Position numbers and translations under genes: made by a program
The notes under the pieces: model-generated
What the model was told of the DNA's origin: nothing
The model's input: the letters and a program-made list of their open reading frames with translations, nothing else
The model's database searches: none
Assembly: GCA_007922305.1 (NCBI GenBank)
Contig: ML677386.1
Coordinates: 13,559,830 to 13,623,829 of the forward strand
Reading direction: 5' to 3'
Length of the DNA: 64,000 nt
From: Dermatemys mawii
Taxonomy: Eukaryota; Chordata; Testudines; Dermatemydidae
Shown here: positions 48,675 to 59,715 of the stretch, piece by piece
Layout of the letters: each line of letters opens with the position of its first letter
How positions within the stretch are numbered: position 1 is the first letter of the stretch

Positions 48675-48875
48675 TATTATATTTATTTTCACAACACCCC
48701 TAAGGGGGAGGCAGGGAAGTACTTTTGTTCCATGTTACAGATGGGGAGCTGAGACACAAAGTACTGAAATTTGACTTGCTCAGGAACACCCAGGGTATTT
48801 GTGGGAATGCGTGAATTGAATTCAAATCTCCCACATCCTGGTTAGGTCCCTAAACACTGAACCATCCTTCTTCCC
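48675..48875 (-). repeat. MIR-like/tRNA-derived SINE
   Basis: Plus-strand order: 'ccatgttacagatggggagc', 'tttgacttgctcaggaacac', 'gaattcaaatctcccacatc' (reversed B-box region) and 'ctaaacactgaaccatcc' (reversed head). This is a fairly complete antisense copy. Confidence 0.7.
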
Positions 48876-50297
48876 TATGTAAATAATTTATTTTAAAATG
48901 GGAAGTTTAATATTGTTTTGCAAAGATGAGGAAGCCTAGCTATCAAGGATTAGTAAATTCCTTCTTTTTTTTAATAATTAATATGTTTATTTCAAATAAT
49001 TTCTTTTTCAAGTCTGCTTTGTAAAAGAATGAAGTGATAATTGACATTTTTAAATGAAAACACATTTATAAATGCAAATAGTTTGTCATACTGTCAGGTT
49101 TAACAGTCAAGATATATGAAGCTGGAAAATATTTAAATGAGCTAACAGTGCATGAAAATCTGCATAATAAAACCTTTTACCATATAAAGGCTGTAGACCT
49201 CTAGAAGAGTCCAGAACTGGTCCAACTGTTATAATTTGTCCATAATTCCAGTGTATATTTAAGCTATACAGGAATCTGTTTTTAAAAAAACACATTCACT
49301 GAATCTGGTTATCATAGTTTTTGCCAAACTAAAGTGTGAGTGTAACACTGTTTATTTAGAGGCAGCTGCTTCCAGCTATCAGGGGCAGAAAGGAAAGAGC
49401 AATTCCATTCTGCAGTACTTTTTCAGAGGATGGAGCATGGGTATGGAGTATGTGAGCTAAAATGTTAGTAGTGAATCAAAGTGTCTGTGAAAATCCAAAG
49501 ACATCCAATAGAACCAGCCTCTTTCCTACTAGATAACCACTTATGAAGAGGTGAGAGCTTCCTTATTGTGCTCCTCAATCAGAGTTAGTCTGAGGAGGAG
49601 GAGATCTGGCAAGGATGTCTGGGAACCCCGATACCAAATATTTAACAAGAAGATTTTAAAAAAGTGAAACCAAAAAACATTAAATAGGGCATGGTTGACG
49701 GGATGTGTGAGGGGGGAGCAGGGAAGTGATGGTCTATTTTACTTTGAAATATTCCAATCTAGGACTGTGCAGAAGAATTTATGAAAATGTAACATATCAG
49801 AGAGAGAAAATTACTACGCCTCAGGGGAGGCATTATCAGCCTTGAGAGAGTGAGAAAGAGGTAATATTGTAGTTTAAATGTCTTTCAATCTGTATATCAT
49901 TTTATCTTTTTCCGAGTTAATTCACTCAAGCATGACGTGGGTGAGAGATTATGGGAAGGTTTTAATTAGAAGCATGTTGAACAGATTAACAGCAATTGGA
50001 ATACTTGCAAACTAAAGTTTGTGCACTGATCTGTGAAGAAAGCAAAGGGTTTGGCAGTGTATTCCATTCCCCTCCTACTTACTTAAAGTGAATTTTTCAA
50101 TACTAGAGCTCTGGCATCACACATCAAATTGTGTGTACATTAGGGATTACGTCCTGGTGTGATATAAAAGATTTTAGCAGTATATGTTAGGGATAGTCTG
50201 AACTACCCACATGTGCTGATGCTATAAATATGAGTCAGCTTGGATCTGGGTTTTTGTTCAGGGCCATAGCTAATACTGCAGTCAATTTCATTTAGGG
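48876..50297. other. Non-coding stretch, nothing recognised
   Basis: No supported feature. Confidence 0.45.
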
Positions 50298-50598
50298 CAG
50301 AGCTGGAGAACTTTTTTTGATCACAAGCCATTGAGCTACAGAAAAAAATAATCATGGGCCACACACAGCGCCATGGGAGGCACCAAGAGTCAGGGCTTCC
50401 CCCCAGGTAGTGGGGCTCGGATGTTCGGGACTTTGCCCTGCAGTGGGGCAAGCTGGCGCACACGGCTCCAGCCCTGTTGGGGGAGGGATGGGGAATGGCT
50501 TGGAGGCTCAGAGCTTCCAGCTCACGATGCCGAGACATGCTGATGAAATAAAGCAACAGTATGGATCTGGCCCATGGGCCTTAGGTTCTCCACCCCTG
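50298..50598. mobile_element. hAT-type MITE
   Basis: Begins CAGAGCTGGAGAACTTTTT and ends AGGTTCTCCACCCCTG, inverted repeats of about 16 bp with mismatches. The interior is GC-rich. The expected 8-bp duplication is not clear; GCAGAG occurs at both edges. Frames of 65 and 117 codons inside are shadows. Confidence 0.7.
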
Positions 50599-50689
50599 CA
50601 GAGTTAACCTGAGCTCTTACCTTGATCTTGTGGTCCACACACTCAAACCTTTTGTCCAAGTTTGAGGGTGCCATTTTATAGCCCAAGCT

Positions 50690-50900
50690 ACTTTACACAG
50701 GAGGCCAAGGAAACCTGAATACCACTCCCAGCTATGCCACTGACTGATATGTGACTTGCTCAAGTCACTTTAATACACTCTGTCCTAAGTTTCCCATTAC
50801 GTAAATTTAGGATTATATAATATATATATTCCAAACTTCAGAGGTGCTGAACAATTGCAGGTCCCATTAAAATCAATGTAAAAATCAAGCCTTTTTTTCC
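50690..50900 (+). repeat. MIR-like SINE followed by a short dispersed repeat
   Basis: 'cccagctatgccactgactg', 'tgacttgctcaagtcacttt' and 'gtttcccattacgtaaa' match the MIR core. 'aacttcagaggtgctgaaca' and 'tcccattaaaatcaatg' immediately after belong to a common hairpin-type repeat. Confidence 0.6.
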
Positions 50901-50956
50901 GCTCGCAGTGCAAGGAAGCAACTGATAGTGTTTTTGTTTTTGTTTTTTCTTTTCAT

Positions 50957-50991
<35 letters not shown>

Positions 50992-50994
50992 CAC
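50957..50994. repeat. (CA)n microsatellite
   Basis: About 19 CA units with one interruption (CACAAACAC). Confidence 0.9.
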
Positions 50995-53251
50995 GTAAGT
51001 CTGGGTTCTGAGGTGCTTAGCTGTTTTTGAAAATAGCTCCTTTAAGGCCGCTCAAAATCAGCAGTGAAATCTGCATATTAAGATCTGAAAAAGGACTTTC
51101 AAAGGAGTGTCAGATGTTTCAGAAATGCCTGTCAATATGAAGAGCAAAGATTAAGATGGGCATAAATTACTTCATGCCATCTGGTTAAGCCCAACAATGG
51201 GTTAAATGCTGCAAAACTGTTTCTTGCTCTTCCACTTCTCCCTCAGCTGATTCAGAAGCTGCTATACATCTCTTTTCATGAAACAGTATGCAAACCTCCC
51301 CAGATACTTAACTCCAGATTGTTGAATCTATTTATTTAGAATTCCCATCTTCAGTTTTAGAGATGGACTCTATGATGTCTACAATGGGAAAACAGATAAA
51401 AACGAGGAGCGAGCTTGGTTTAGCAGGATATCGGAAATGTAATCTACAAAGAAGACTGTGTTTCCCAAGCACAGATCCTAAGTAGAGATCTTGAGCTCTA
51501 TAGTCCCATTAGAAATATCAGGATTCTAAGAGTCCCTGAATCTAAAAGCACTGAATAATTGTCTGACATAGTAGAAAATAAAATCCCAGTGTGACTAGTG
51601 TTGGCTATAAACGTGATCACTGTGCATCTGTGTAAAATACCCACAGGAAAGCTATTAGACAGACTTAAACCAAAAGTAGCTGTCATGTTTACAGATTCAG
51701 GAGACAGGGAAATACTTTCAAGAACAGCTCAAAAGAAAGTTGGTCTAATTATTGATGGACAAAAAATATTTGATTTTTTCCTGACAATCCATTTCACCAC
51801 CAATACAGAAAAGAATGAAACAAGGTTAGAATATTTTTAAAAATTAGGATGTCCCACTGAACTTGACTTATGCCTTCCTAAATTCAAAAGGGAGACAAAA
51901 CTTTTTTTTCCCTTCATTTTGGGATATAGCTTCTGTGACTTGACTGCTTCACTGAATTAAAATTAACAATTTTCAGCCTTATCACTGCTTTTGATCCTGG
52001 TTCCATGGAGACTTATTACATTTTTCTTTTTCTCCTCTGAGATCTTAGCTGCATAGTTGTCTGATAAATGTTAATTGCAAGTAAAATATATTATTCTCTT
52101 TTCCTTTTGTACCCCTACTGTGTTTTAAACATTTTAAAATGTGATTAATTACTTAGGCCCCTATATACTAAACACAACTGCCTAACTTGAAATCGGTGCA
52201 CTACTCACATGCTTAAATCTACATTTACATTTACATTTGCAAATTGAGGGGTGGCATGGGGTGAGGTGAGGAGGGTCAGTTTAAACTAATATTCTGGCCA
52301 TGGGAAATATGTACCTATCTGTTCTATGACCACCTTGGTAGTTAACTAACTCCTGCTTGACTGACCAAACTTACTACTGATGTTTCTTTAACTCCAATCT
52401 TCTTCCACAGCCATCTCTGCTCTCCTTGCAAATTGTGGGTGGAAATTGTGTAAAGTATTGATCTTATAATCTTATTTTCCTCTCGTAGTCATGATATGTA
52501 TGTTATGTATCCTTTTATTTGGGTTTGGATTATAATTTATGGATTATAATTTGTTTCATTATTTTCTCTCTTGTTAGCATTATTCTTAAGAGAAATGTAA
52601 TCCATGTTAGGTAGTTCAGTGTGGCACATATATACAGTGTTGCATTTTATGCAGTATAAAATAATATTTATTAATCATAATAATAACCTCAAATATGGGA
52701 TGATATGATGCAAAGGTTTTGTCAACATGAGTATGAGTTCAGTGTGACTTTTTTCTGAGGGAGTTACGCAGGTCATTCCTTCACAAGGAATTAAACCTTT
52801 ATCCTGTGCCATCACATATTCTGTATATGCCACAAACCATAAAGGAGAAAATTTATTTTAAAAATGCTTTAGAGAACCTTACAATTATGTTCTGTTTTCT
52901 ATATTCCTTCACCTGTATATCCAAGCTTCCTTCAGAACATGAGTCAAACTACATAGACCTCAGATAGAAAAGAAAATTGTGAATACATTTTAGCAATCTC
53001 TACAAATTATTACAATATTTAGGTATCAACATTTGTAGAGTAATTTGTAGAGATCCATAAGGTTAGTATAGATACCAGTATATAGATAAAATACCTCTTC
53101 TAAAAATAATCTTGCAATTTTAAGTGTCTCCCTGCACAGATGAAAACATGCATTTTTTGTTTGTTCATCTATCTGTTTTGTATTTGAATTACTGTTTAAA
53201 TTGCTTGAGGCCTTATATTTGCTTAACAGTGGAAAGTGAGGTGAAGGATAT
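50995..53251. other. Non-coding stretch, nothing recognised
   Basis: Short frames near 51498 and 51598 (62 and 80 codons) overlap on opposite strands; neither has a domain. Confidence 0.45.
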
Positions 53252-53544
53252 CTAAGGTCTTGTCTACACATTGTGGCAATGTACATGTGTGGTGTGTAAT
53301 TGTAGAGAGCAGTGAAGCTTTGCTCTGTAACTGCCCGATATATACCCTGCTGACATGCTCTAGAAAGTACGTAGTGCACTTTTATGTCATCCCGTTTGAA
53401 ACAGTACTATACTAACGCACACTAGGAACCTTTTTAGAGCGTATTAGCAGTCCTACATGGGGCAGTTAGACTACAACACTTTTGAACACTCTACAATTTA
53501 TGCCTCTGTGGTGCACATTGCTGCATTGTTTAGAAAAAGTCCTA
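53252..53544. mobile_element. MITE-like element
   Basis: The left end TAAGGTCTTGTCTACAC and right-end reverse complement TTAGGACTTTTTCTAAAC align, and both continue into a GCAATGTRCA block. The TGTCTACAC end type recurs at 54959. The 117-codon minus frame overlapping it is not a gene. Confidence 0.55.
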
Positions 53545-53638
53545 AATTGATGTAATTTACCTGCCAAGTAGTTTTATAAAAAAGTATAAGTTAAAGTAGA
53601 GGGTGGCCTAGTTTAACTTGCACTCTCTTCTTTTATGC

Positions 53639-54290
53639 AGTGTAGTTATAATCCTGTCACCTCCGGGATATTAAGAGTCAAGGTGGGTGAGCTAATATCT
53701 TTTGTTGGACCAATTTCTGTTGGTGAAAGACAAGATTTCCAGGCACACAGAGCTCTTCTTGAGGTCTGGGAAAAGTATTTCCAGAATCACAACTAAATGT
53801 GGTTAGTAGTTTACAGATTGTTACAAAAAGCCCCCTTATTAAGACATTTTTAGTATCTAGCAAAGTTGTGAATTTAAGTTCCCAGGCTCATCTTTTGCAA
53901 GGGTGTTGAAGGTTTCCTTTGAGGATGATGACCAATTGGTCAAACATAGAGTCGTCACTTTGTGAAAGGTGTTCACCCACAGGTCCTAGTGTGTTTTAAT
54001 CTTTTATCATTTTCCTGTGTGTGTTCATCGAGAGTGTACTGATTGTCTGGTTTTACCCACATAGTTATTATTGGGGCATTTGGTGCACTGGATGAGGTAC
54101 ACCACATGTTGTGATGGGCATGTGTAGGTTAGGACCCATAGATCTTGTAAAGTGTGTTGTGGGGGATGTTGACCATTGGAGCAATGGAGGTATGTCTGAG
54201 GTTTTACATCTGTTGTTCTGGTAGGATCTGGTGCCACTCTGAGTTGGTGAGTCTTGGTCTGTGGGGAGCTTGCTTCTGATTATAAATATA
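53639..54290 (-). pseudogene. Penelope-like retroelement, 3' fragment with GIY-YIG remnant
   Basis: On the minus strand a 70-codon frame (54237-54025) ends with VVYLIQCTKC and YVGKT, the core of a GIY-YIG endonuclease, with the Cys-rich linker typical of Penelope-like elements just upstream. Upstream blocks such as RSKLPTDQD and HMPITTCGVPHP fall in the +1 frame, so there is at least one frameshift. Another follows YVGKTRQSVHSR, where a 1-base deletion creates a stop. Downstream, VIILKGNL and LLDTKN give the ORF C-terminus. Then a decayed hammerhead-like stretch (CTCAAGA, AGAGCTCT, GGAAAT) and an end near 53639. The reverse transcriptase is absent. It is dead. Confidence 0.8.
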
Positions 54291-54705
54291 TCTGACGTAC
54301 CAGTCCTCATCCTCAAAGGAAACCTGCACAGCACTTTCAAAAGATGAGTCTGAGAGTTTAAATTGAAAATTCTTCTAGACAATAACAATCATGGACTGAT
54401 TAGACATACTAAATTTAGGATTACAATCTGTAATCCACTAATCTCCCTTTTTATCCTATGACTGCAGACTGTTCAAGATTGAACAGATTGTTTAGCATGA
54501 GTAGTTAGCACATATTGTAAGGGACCATTCAACAATATGTGTTAACTACTCATGTTAAACTATCTGTTCAATCTTGAATTTAGCTGTGATGCTGGGAATA
54601 CCTTTTCCAGACCCAAAGAAGAGCTGTTTGTGGCTTGAAAATTTACCTCCCACTGACAGTTTGTCCAATAAAAGAAATGACTTCACCCACCACCTTGTCA
54701 CTCTT
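54291..54705 (+). mobile_element. Penelope-like retroelement, 3' tail in opposite orientation
   Basis: On the plus strand 'ctcatcctcaaaggaaacct' encodes the same LILKGNL block as the minus-strand fragment, followed by LLDNNN. Next come an inserted palindrome, 'cagacccaaagaagagct' and 'tttgtggcttgaaaa' (decayed hammerhead-like core), and 'gtccaataaaag' and 'cttcacccaccaccttgtca', homologous to the other fragment's end. The two fragments meet head-to-head near 54290, making an inverted pair about 1.07 kb long. Confidence 0.75.
54472..54578. repeat. 46-bp-arm palindrome in the Penelope-like tail
   Basis: Left arm 54472-54517 and right arm 54533-54578 are inverted copies with three mismatches, separated by 15 bp. 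It probably arose by local inverted duplication of the element's 3' UTR. Confidence 0.85.
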
Positions 54706-54958
54706 TTTTCTTCCCACCTATCTGTATGAGTTAGATCTCTTACATTCAGATTCAGTGAGACCAACAAAAAGGGATGAGTAAGTGGGTGAGGTAGCTTGCA
54801 AATTGAACGTTGGTGAGTGAGTGTGAGTCCATTAAGTTTAATGGAATGTTAAGTAAATCTGAGGGGATTCAAGCAGGTATAACATACAAGTTGAGTCAGA
54901 TAGAAGAATATGTAAACTCTCCCAGCCTAGATTTATTCAGTGTTTACATAAACTTTCT

Positions 54959-55248
54959 TAGGACATGTCTACATGTGCAGTGCTACAGAGGCACAGCTGT
55001 ATCAATACAGCTGCATTGCTGCAGGGCATCTGTAGAAGATGCCATCTCTGGACAGCGTAAAAATATCAACTCTGTGAGTGGAAGAAGCTATGTCAGTGAG
55101 AAAAGCTCTTGTGCCTACATAGTGCTGTGCACACAAAAATACTTATGGCAGTATAATTTATGTCACTCGGGGGGGGGGGGCATAGAATATTCACACCCCT
55201 GAGCAACATACATTTTGCCAACATAGGCTGTAGTATAGACATAGCCTT
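54959..55248. mobile_element. MITE with GGACATGTCTACA ends
   Basis: The left end TTAGGACATGTCTACATG and the right-end reverse complement GGCTATGTCTATACTAC are related. Interior blocks such as 'gaagctatgtcagtgagaa' and 'tttatgtcactcgg' are self-complementary in part. A G-run of about 10 (near 55169) interrupts the right half. The 130-codon frame covering it is not a gene. Confidence 0.65.
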
Positions 55249-55962
55249 CAACTCAGTTAGGTTCCCTTCTCAGTTTGGCACTAAGAATCATTTAACAAAG
55301 AAAGAGCTAATTTTGGGACTCTAATTCCATGGAACAATGCATTTAAAATAAATTGAAATCACCAAGCAACATAGATGTGTCAGTTATCTCTGATGAATCT
55401 AACAAAGAGGATATCTGTGTTCAGAGTAGTGCTATGAGATTTTCTGTATATTTTTCTTTTTGTAGTTAATGGAGTGTAAATTTGGTAATTATGAAATAAT
55501 ATATATGCTAACATAGAGGGGACAGTTTAGTTAAATACAATATTAGAACATAGGATGGCAGAATTCAAGGGCTTCATCTATGATCTATCTGGACTGAGTC
55601 CCATTGTAACAAATGCTAGAAGGAAGTACAAAACTTTATAGTTAGTGCTTGGGTACCAGAACTGTAGTAGAGCGTCAAACCGTGCAATGGAGCATGAACT
55701 CTTCATCTTATTTCTATCATCTTGTCTAATGAAAGGAAGAATTCTTATTAAAGCACTGAATGCTCTTTTGCTGAACTGGCTTCTTAAAGAAGAGAGAAGA
55801 CTAAAACAGCCTCATTTTTGTATATTTTATTGCCCATTAAGAATCATTTTCCACTCCAGGGCAGGTGATTTTTTTTTAAAGTGGAAAAGATAAGAAAGTG
55901 GCTTAGAGTATCAGAAATATGAATAGATTTTCCAAGACTTTCACTCTGATAATGTACCTGAG
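55249..55962. other. Non-coding stretch, nothing recognised
   Basis: A weak hint of a CR1 antisense 3' end near 55540 ('agaacataggatggcagaa') is not strong enough to call. Confidence 0.4.
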
Positions 55963-56115
55963 CACTCAGGGTGAAATTCATCCCAGTGCAGAGTGACAGC
56001 GTAAGGCCTATGAATCATTTATGGCCCACTTAAGCCCTTAGAGCAAGAGACTTAAGCAGGTCTTAAATGGTATTATGCTTTGTTCTGACCCTTTGGACCA
56101 GGATGAATTTCATTT
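55963..56115. repeat. Hairpin-forming dispersed repeat
   Basis: GGGTGAAATTCATCCCAG at the left pairs with CCAGGATGAATTTCATT at the right. It shares the GGTGAAATYC start with the repeat at 20421. Confidence 0.6.
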
Positions 56116-57628
56116 AAGATTCATTTAACGTGAAACACAAACCAACAGCAACAAAAATAGTAGCGCCTTCTGATAATGCTAGTGGGACATGAAGCATAAG
56201 AGAATTGATTATTCACTCAGTTAAACTATTGTTTTATTTCAGTGGAGTTAGGCCAGTGTAATGGAGTGGAGAATCAACCCCCAAATATGGTTTTCTCTCT
56301 TTTTTTTTTCTTTTTCAGTTCTCTGCTAACTGTTATTGCATAAACAATGCCATAGTCTTACATAGTAGTTACATTGTGAGAGACTGTTGGCTTTGTTCAT
56401 GGATACTACCCACAGTACTGAGTTGGGTTTAAGATGAGGTCCCAGTCCTCCCTTCTGCAAGAAGGAAGGGAGAACCCAGCTAGGCATGGAAACTCCACAT
56501 ATTCCAGCTCAGAGATTTTTCCATTTAATCATCTCATCAGGGTCTAGATTCGAGATGGAGCAGCATGATAGCGATCTCTTCACTCATATTCTATCACATC
56601 CTCTCTCTCTCTCTTTTCCCTGACTGAACCCACCAAAAGCCAGAAACCCACCAGGAAGAAAGGACCATTCTGTATTTTTTTAGGAAGATGCTGATGCTGC
56701 TATTTTGTACCAAAATCTGCAAATCCCCTGCCTGGGGATGCAAAGTAGATTATTAGGAGTAGAAACAGAAATTTCTCCAACGAACCAGTGATTAAGAAAT
56801 GCTAACAGAAGGCTTGATCCTGGACTCCTTACTCAGGCAAAAGCTCTCATTGCCTTTGCTGAGAGTTTTGTAAGAGTAGAGTCTGCGGGATCAAGTTTGG
56901 AGAGCTATCTTTATTCATCACAGTCGTGCCCATAAGATGCAGCTGAGTCACCAAGTGAGAATATATTTTCTAACATGCATCTTCTTTATATTTGATTTAA
57001 AAAATCCAGATCCTCCTGCTTTCTATCAGAGGCTTTTTGTCGTACTCTGGTAGCGTCAAAATTTATTTGTGATTCCGTGGTACACACATGAAATTAGCTT
57101 TCATTTATTATGTGTTTCTAAGGGTGAATGACATTTAATATTCTGCACTGAGGATCTCATTAGCAATGTACAAGTAATCTATTATATGGGGAAAATGACA
57201 AAGCATAAATGAGCTATTGAATACCATCCATCAATTTAAAACAAAGTTTTATGATACTTAGTTAAAATTAGTTCTGTATTTATATTTTAGATAAATGAAT
57301 TGAATATAGACTGTCAGACATTAGAGGTGGAAGAGACAGAGTCTGTTCCTCTGCATGATGTAGCACCCCTAAAAAGAATGGATCAGATAGCACTTAACTT
57401 AAAAGGTTTTCACTCCTTTCTCTTCGCCACTCTTTGTCACAGGGAGTGTCATGGTATACTGACCATTTCTGGAGACATGATAGCATAATTGGTGGTGAAT
57501 TTTGAGGCTTCAGCCCTGTAGGGCTCTGCATTTGGGTTGGGTTTTGGGTTACCAATAATTAGTTCACACAAATTAACAAGGAGAGCATGTTTACTTGGAT
57601 CATTGGGGAAGAAGAAGCCTTAATGCAT
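56116..57628. other. Non-coding stretch, nothing recognised
   Basis: A short CT tract at 56610-56624. No supported gene. Confidence 0.45.
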
Positions 57629-57636
57629 CTGCAAGA

Positions 57637-58485
57637 CAGAGGTGAAAGTAAGCCGGTACGCCCCGGCACGGCATACTGGCAAGAGCCAGTGCACCATACC
57701 GGGGCAGATCGGCTTCCCCAGGCGCAATGTAAAGGGCCTGGGGCTCCCAGCAGTGGCTGGAGCCCCGGGCCCTTTAAACTGCTGCCAGAGCTCCCGCTGC
57801 GGGAGCCCTGGGGTGGGGAGGCATTGCTGCTGGCTCCCACGGCAGGGCCCGGGGCGGTAGTGGCGGCCCAGCCCCAGGCTCTTTAAATAGCTGCTGGGGC
57901 CCCGTGGCCACTTCCCTAGAGTTCCAGCAATGGGGCTCCCGTCCCGGCGGAGCCCTGCTGCCAGAGCCCTGAGGAGGCTGCGGCGGGGCTTCTGCAGCTA
58001 TTTAAGGAGCCCGGGGCTGGGCCGCTTTCCCTGGGCTCCTGCAGTGGAAGCTCCGCAGCAGTTTAAAGGGCCCAGGGAGGTAGCAGCAGCCCAGCCCTGG
58101 GCTCCTTAAATAGCTATAGGAGCCCCGCCACAGCCTCCCCTGGGCTCCGCGGGGCTGAGAGCCCCATTGCTGGAACCCTAGGGAAGTGGTGGCGGGGCCC
58201 CGGCAGCTATTTAAAGATCCCGGGGCTGGACCCCGGCTACTGCCCCGGGCCCTTTAAATTGCTGCGAAGCCCCTGGCAGACAAGGTGGAATTGGGCTGAG
58301 GAGGGGAGTGAGGGGGAGGCCTCTTACCCATACTGGGGGCGGGGCGGTCCAGGCTGGGGCTGGCTCTGACCCCCTCCCCCAGCCCTGCCCCTTCCGCCCG
58401 TGGCTCCACCCCTTCCGGGGCAGAGTTGGCCCCAGCCCAGCCCCCGTACCAGACCAGTAAGAAGCTTGAGTTACTTTCACCCCTG
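57637..58485. mobile_element. CpG-rich hAT-type element with target duplication
   Basis: An 849-bp element starts CAGAGGTGAAAGTAAGCC and ends GAGTTACTTTCACCCCTG, inverted repeats of about 14 bp. Flanks CTGCAAGA (57629-57636) and CTGCAAGG (58486-58493) are an 8-bp duplication with one difference. The interior is extremely GC-rich and made of repeated, inverted blocks around GCCCGGGGC and TATTTAA. Frames of 72-142 codons on both strands reflect GC richness, not genes. High CpG content suggests it is young or escaped methylation decay. Confidence 0.85.
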
Positions 58486-58493
58486 CTGCAAGG

Positions 58494-58894
58494 ACACGTG
58501 TTGGTTGGGAATGAAGATGATGTACATTTTTGGTCCTCGAGTTAGGGTTGCCTGCAGAGCTCCTCAAGTCTAGCAGCAAGGCTGCCCCTTCACATTCACC
58601 CCAAGCAGGTGTGCTAGCCAGTGAGTGCCTGCACATCATTGTTTCCTGCTAGCTATATTGACACCATCGTACCGTTTTTTTCCTCTTTGAGGATCATCTC
58701 CAGCTGGGCTTCACACAAGAGTCACTATGTTAGCCCTTGCTATTATGCAAAGTTCTTGCTCCCCCACCTACTTCCTACCAATGAATAACCACTTAACTAG
58801 CGGATAGTCCACTTGACTTTGTTGACTCCTGCCTCGTGTGTTGGCTTTTGTCTTTTGTTTCTGAGGAACTGGTTTGTGTTGCTTTTCTCAACTT
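58494..58894. other. Non-coding stretch, nothing recognised
   Basis: No supported feature. Confidence 0.4.
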
Positions 58895-59715
58895 GGAGCA
58901 TGTTACAGCAATGTTTCTCAGTAGCAGCAGTGTGAGTAGGGCAGTATGGTCCAGTACTCTGTACCATAAAGGTATTATATCTGGTATGGAGTACTGGAAA
59001 GAGGAGCAGCAGTACATGGGGCCACCCACCTCCTCTGGTGCAGCTGTAGCCTCCAGCCCTTCCGTGTAGAGTCTCGTCTGTCTGTACAGGAGGACAGTGC
59101 TGGGGGCAGGGCTGAGGGTGTTACAGCCACACTGGAGGAACTGCGGGTGTGGGGCCACTGTGTGACCCATGTTCTTCTCCTTTCCTCACTGAGGTTCCTG
59201 GGAGAGACTTGTGGTTCAGGAATCTCCTGTGAACCACAGTGCGGAAAGGATCAGAACCTCCAGCCGTACCCCTTGCCCATCCATGGAACTATATCTCCTC
59301 AGGCACTCAGCGGGTGCCCTGCCATAGGGTAGGTCTGGGTGGACAGGGCTGAGTGTAGTACAGCCAGTGGAGAAGCTTCTGGTGTTCTGCTTCTTCCCCG
59401 TTGTGGTTCCCAGGAGAGCCTTGAACCACAGCAGAGAAAGGAGCAGAACGTGGAGCTGCCGGGTGGTCCCATGCCAGCAGTTCCTCTGGCGCAGATGCTG
59501 TACTGCCTCCAGCCCTGCCCCTGTCCTCCAGCAGGGCTGGCTACTGTACAGATGAAGGAGACCCTGCGTGGAAGGGTTGGGGCAGTACAGCCGTGCTGGA
59601 TGTGCTGCAGGCGTGGAGACACCCAGCAGCCCCATGTTCTGCTCCTTCTGCTGCTGCAGTTCCGAAGGTGCAGTGGGAGGAGGATAGAGCATGTAACCAG
59701 GATTCATCGCTGAAT
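58895..59715. repeat. Diverged tandem repeat, ~230-250 bp period
   Basis: Related blocks recur about every 230-250 bp. 'ttacagccacactggagg' (59120), 'gtacagccagtggagaag' (59357) and 'gtacagccgtgctgg' (59586) are each followed by a 'gttcttctccttt'-type and GGTTCC-type block. 'ctccagccc' followed by CTGTACAG-like sequence recurs between them. The first unit contains a hairpin, CCAGTACTCTGTACCATA with TGGTATGGAGTACTGG (58951-58997). The 192-codon minus frame (59216-59794) crosses three units, has no domain and is best treated as non-coding. Confidence 0.5.

Noticed and set aside
54810..55202. 130-codon plus frame
   Set aside because: It reads from unique sequence into a MITE and through a poly-G run; no recognisable domain.
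55536..55620. CR1 antisense 3' end
   Set aside because: Similarity is limited to 'agaacatagga' and a few following bases; too weak to call.
58211..58639. 142-codon minus frame
   Set aside because: It starts and ends across the boundary of a CpG-rich hAT element; proline/glycine-rich content follows from composition.
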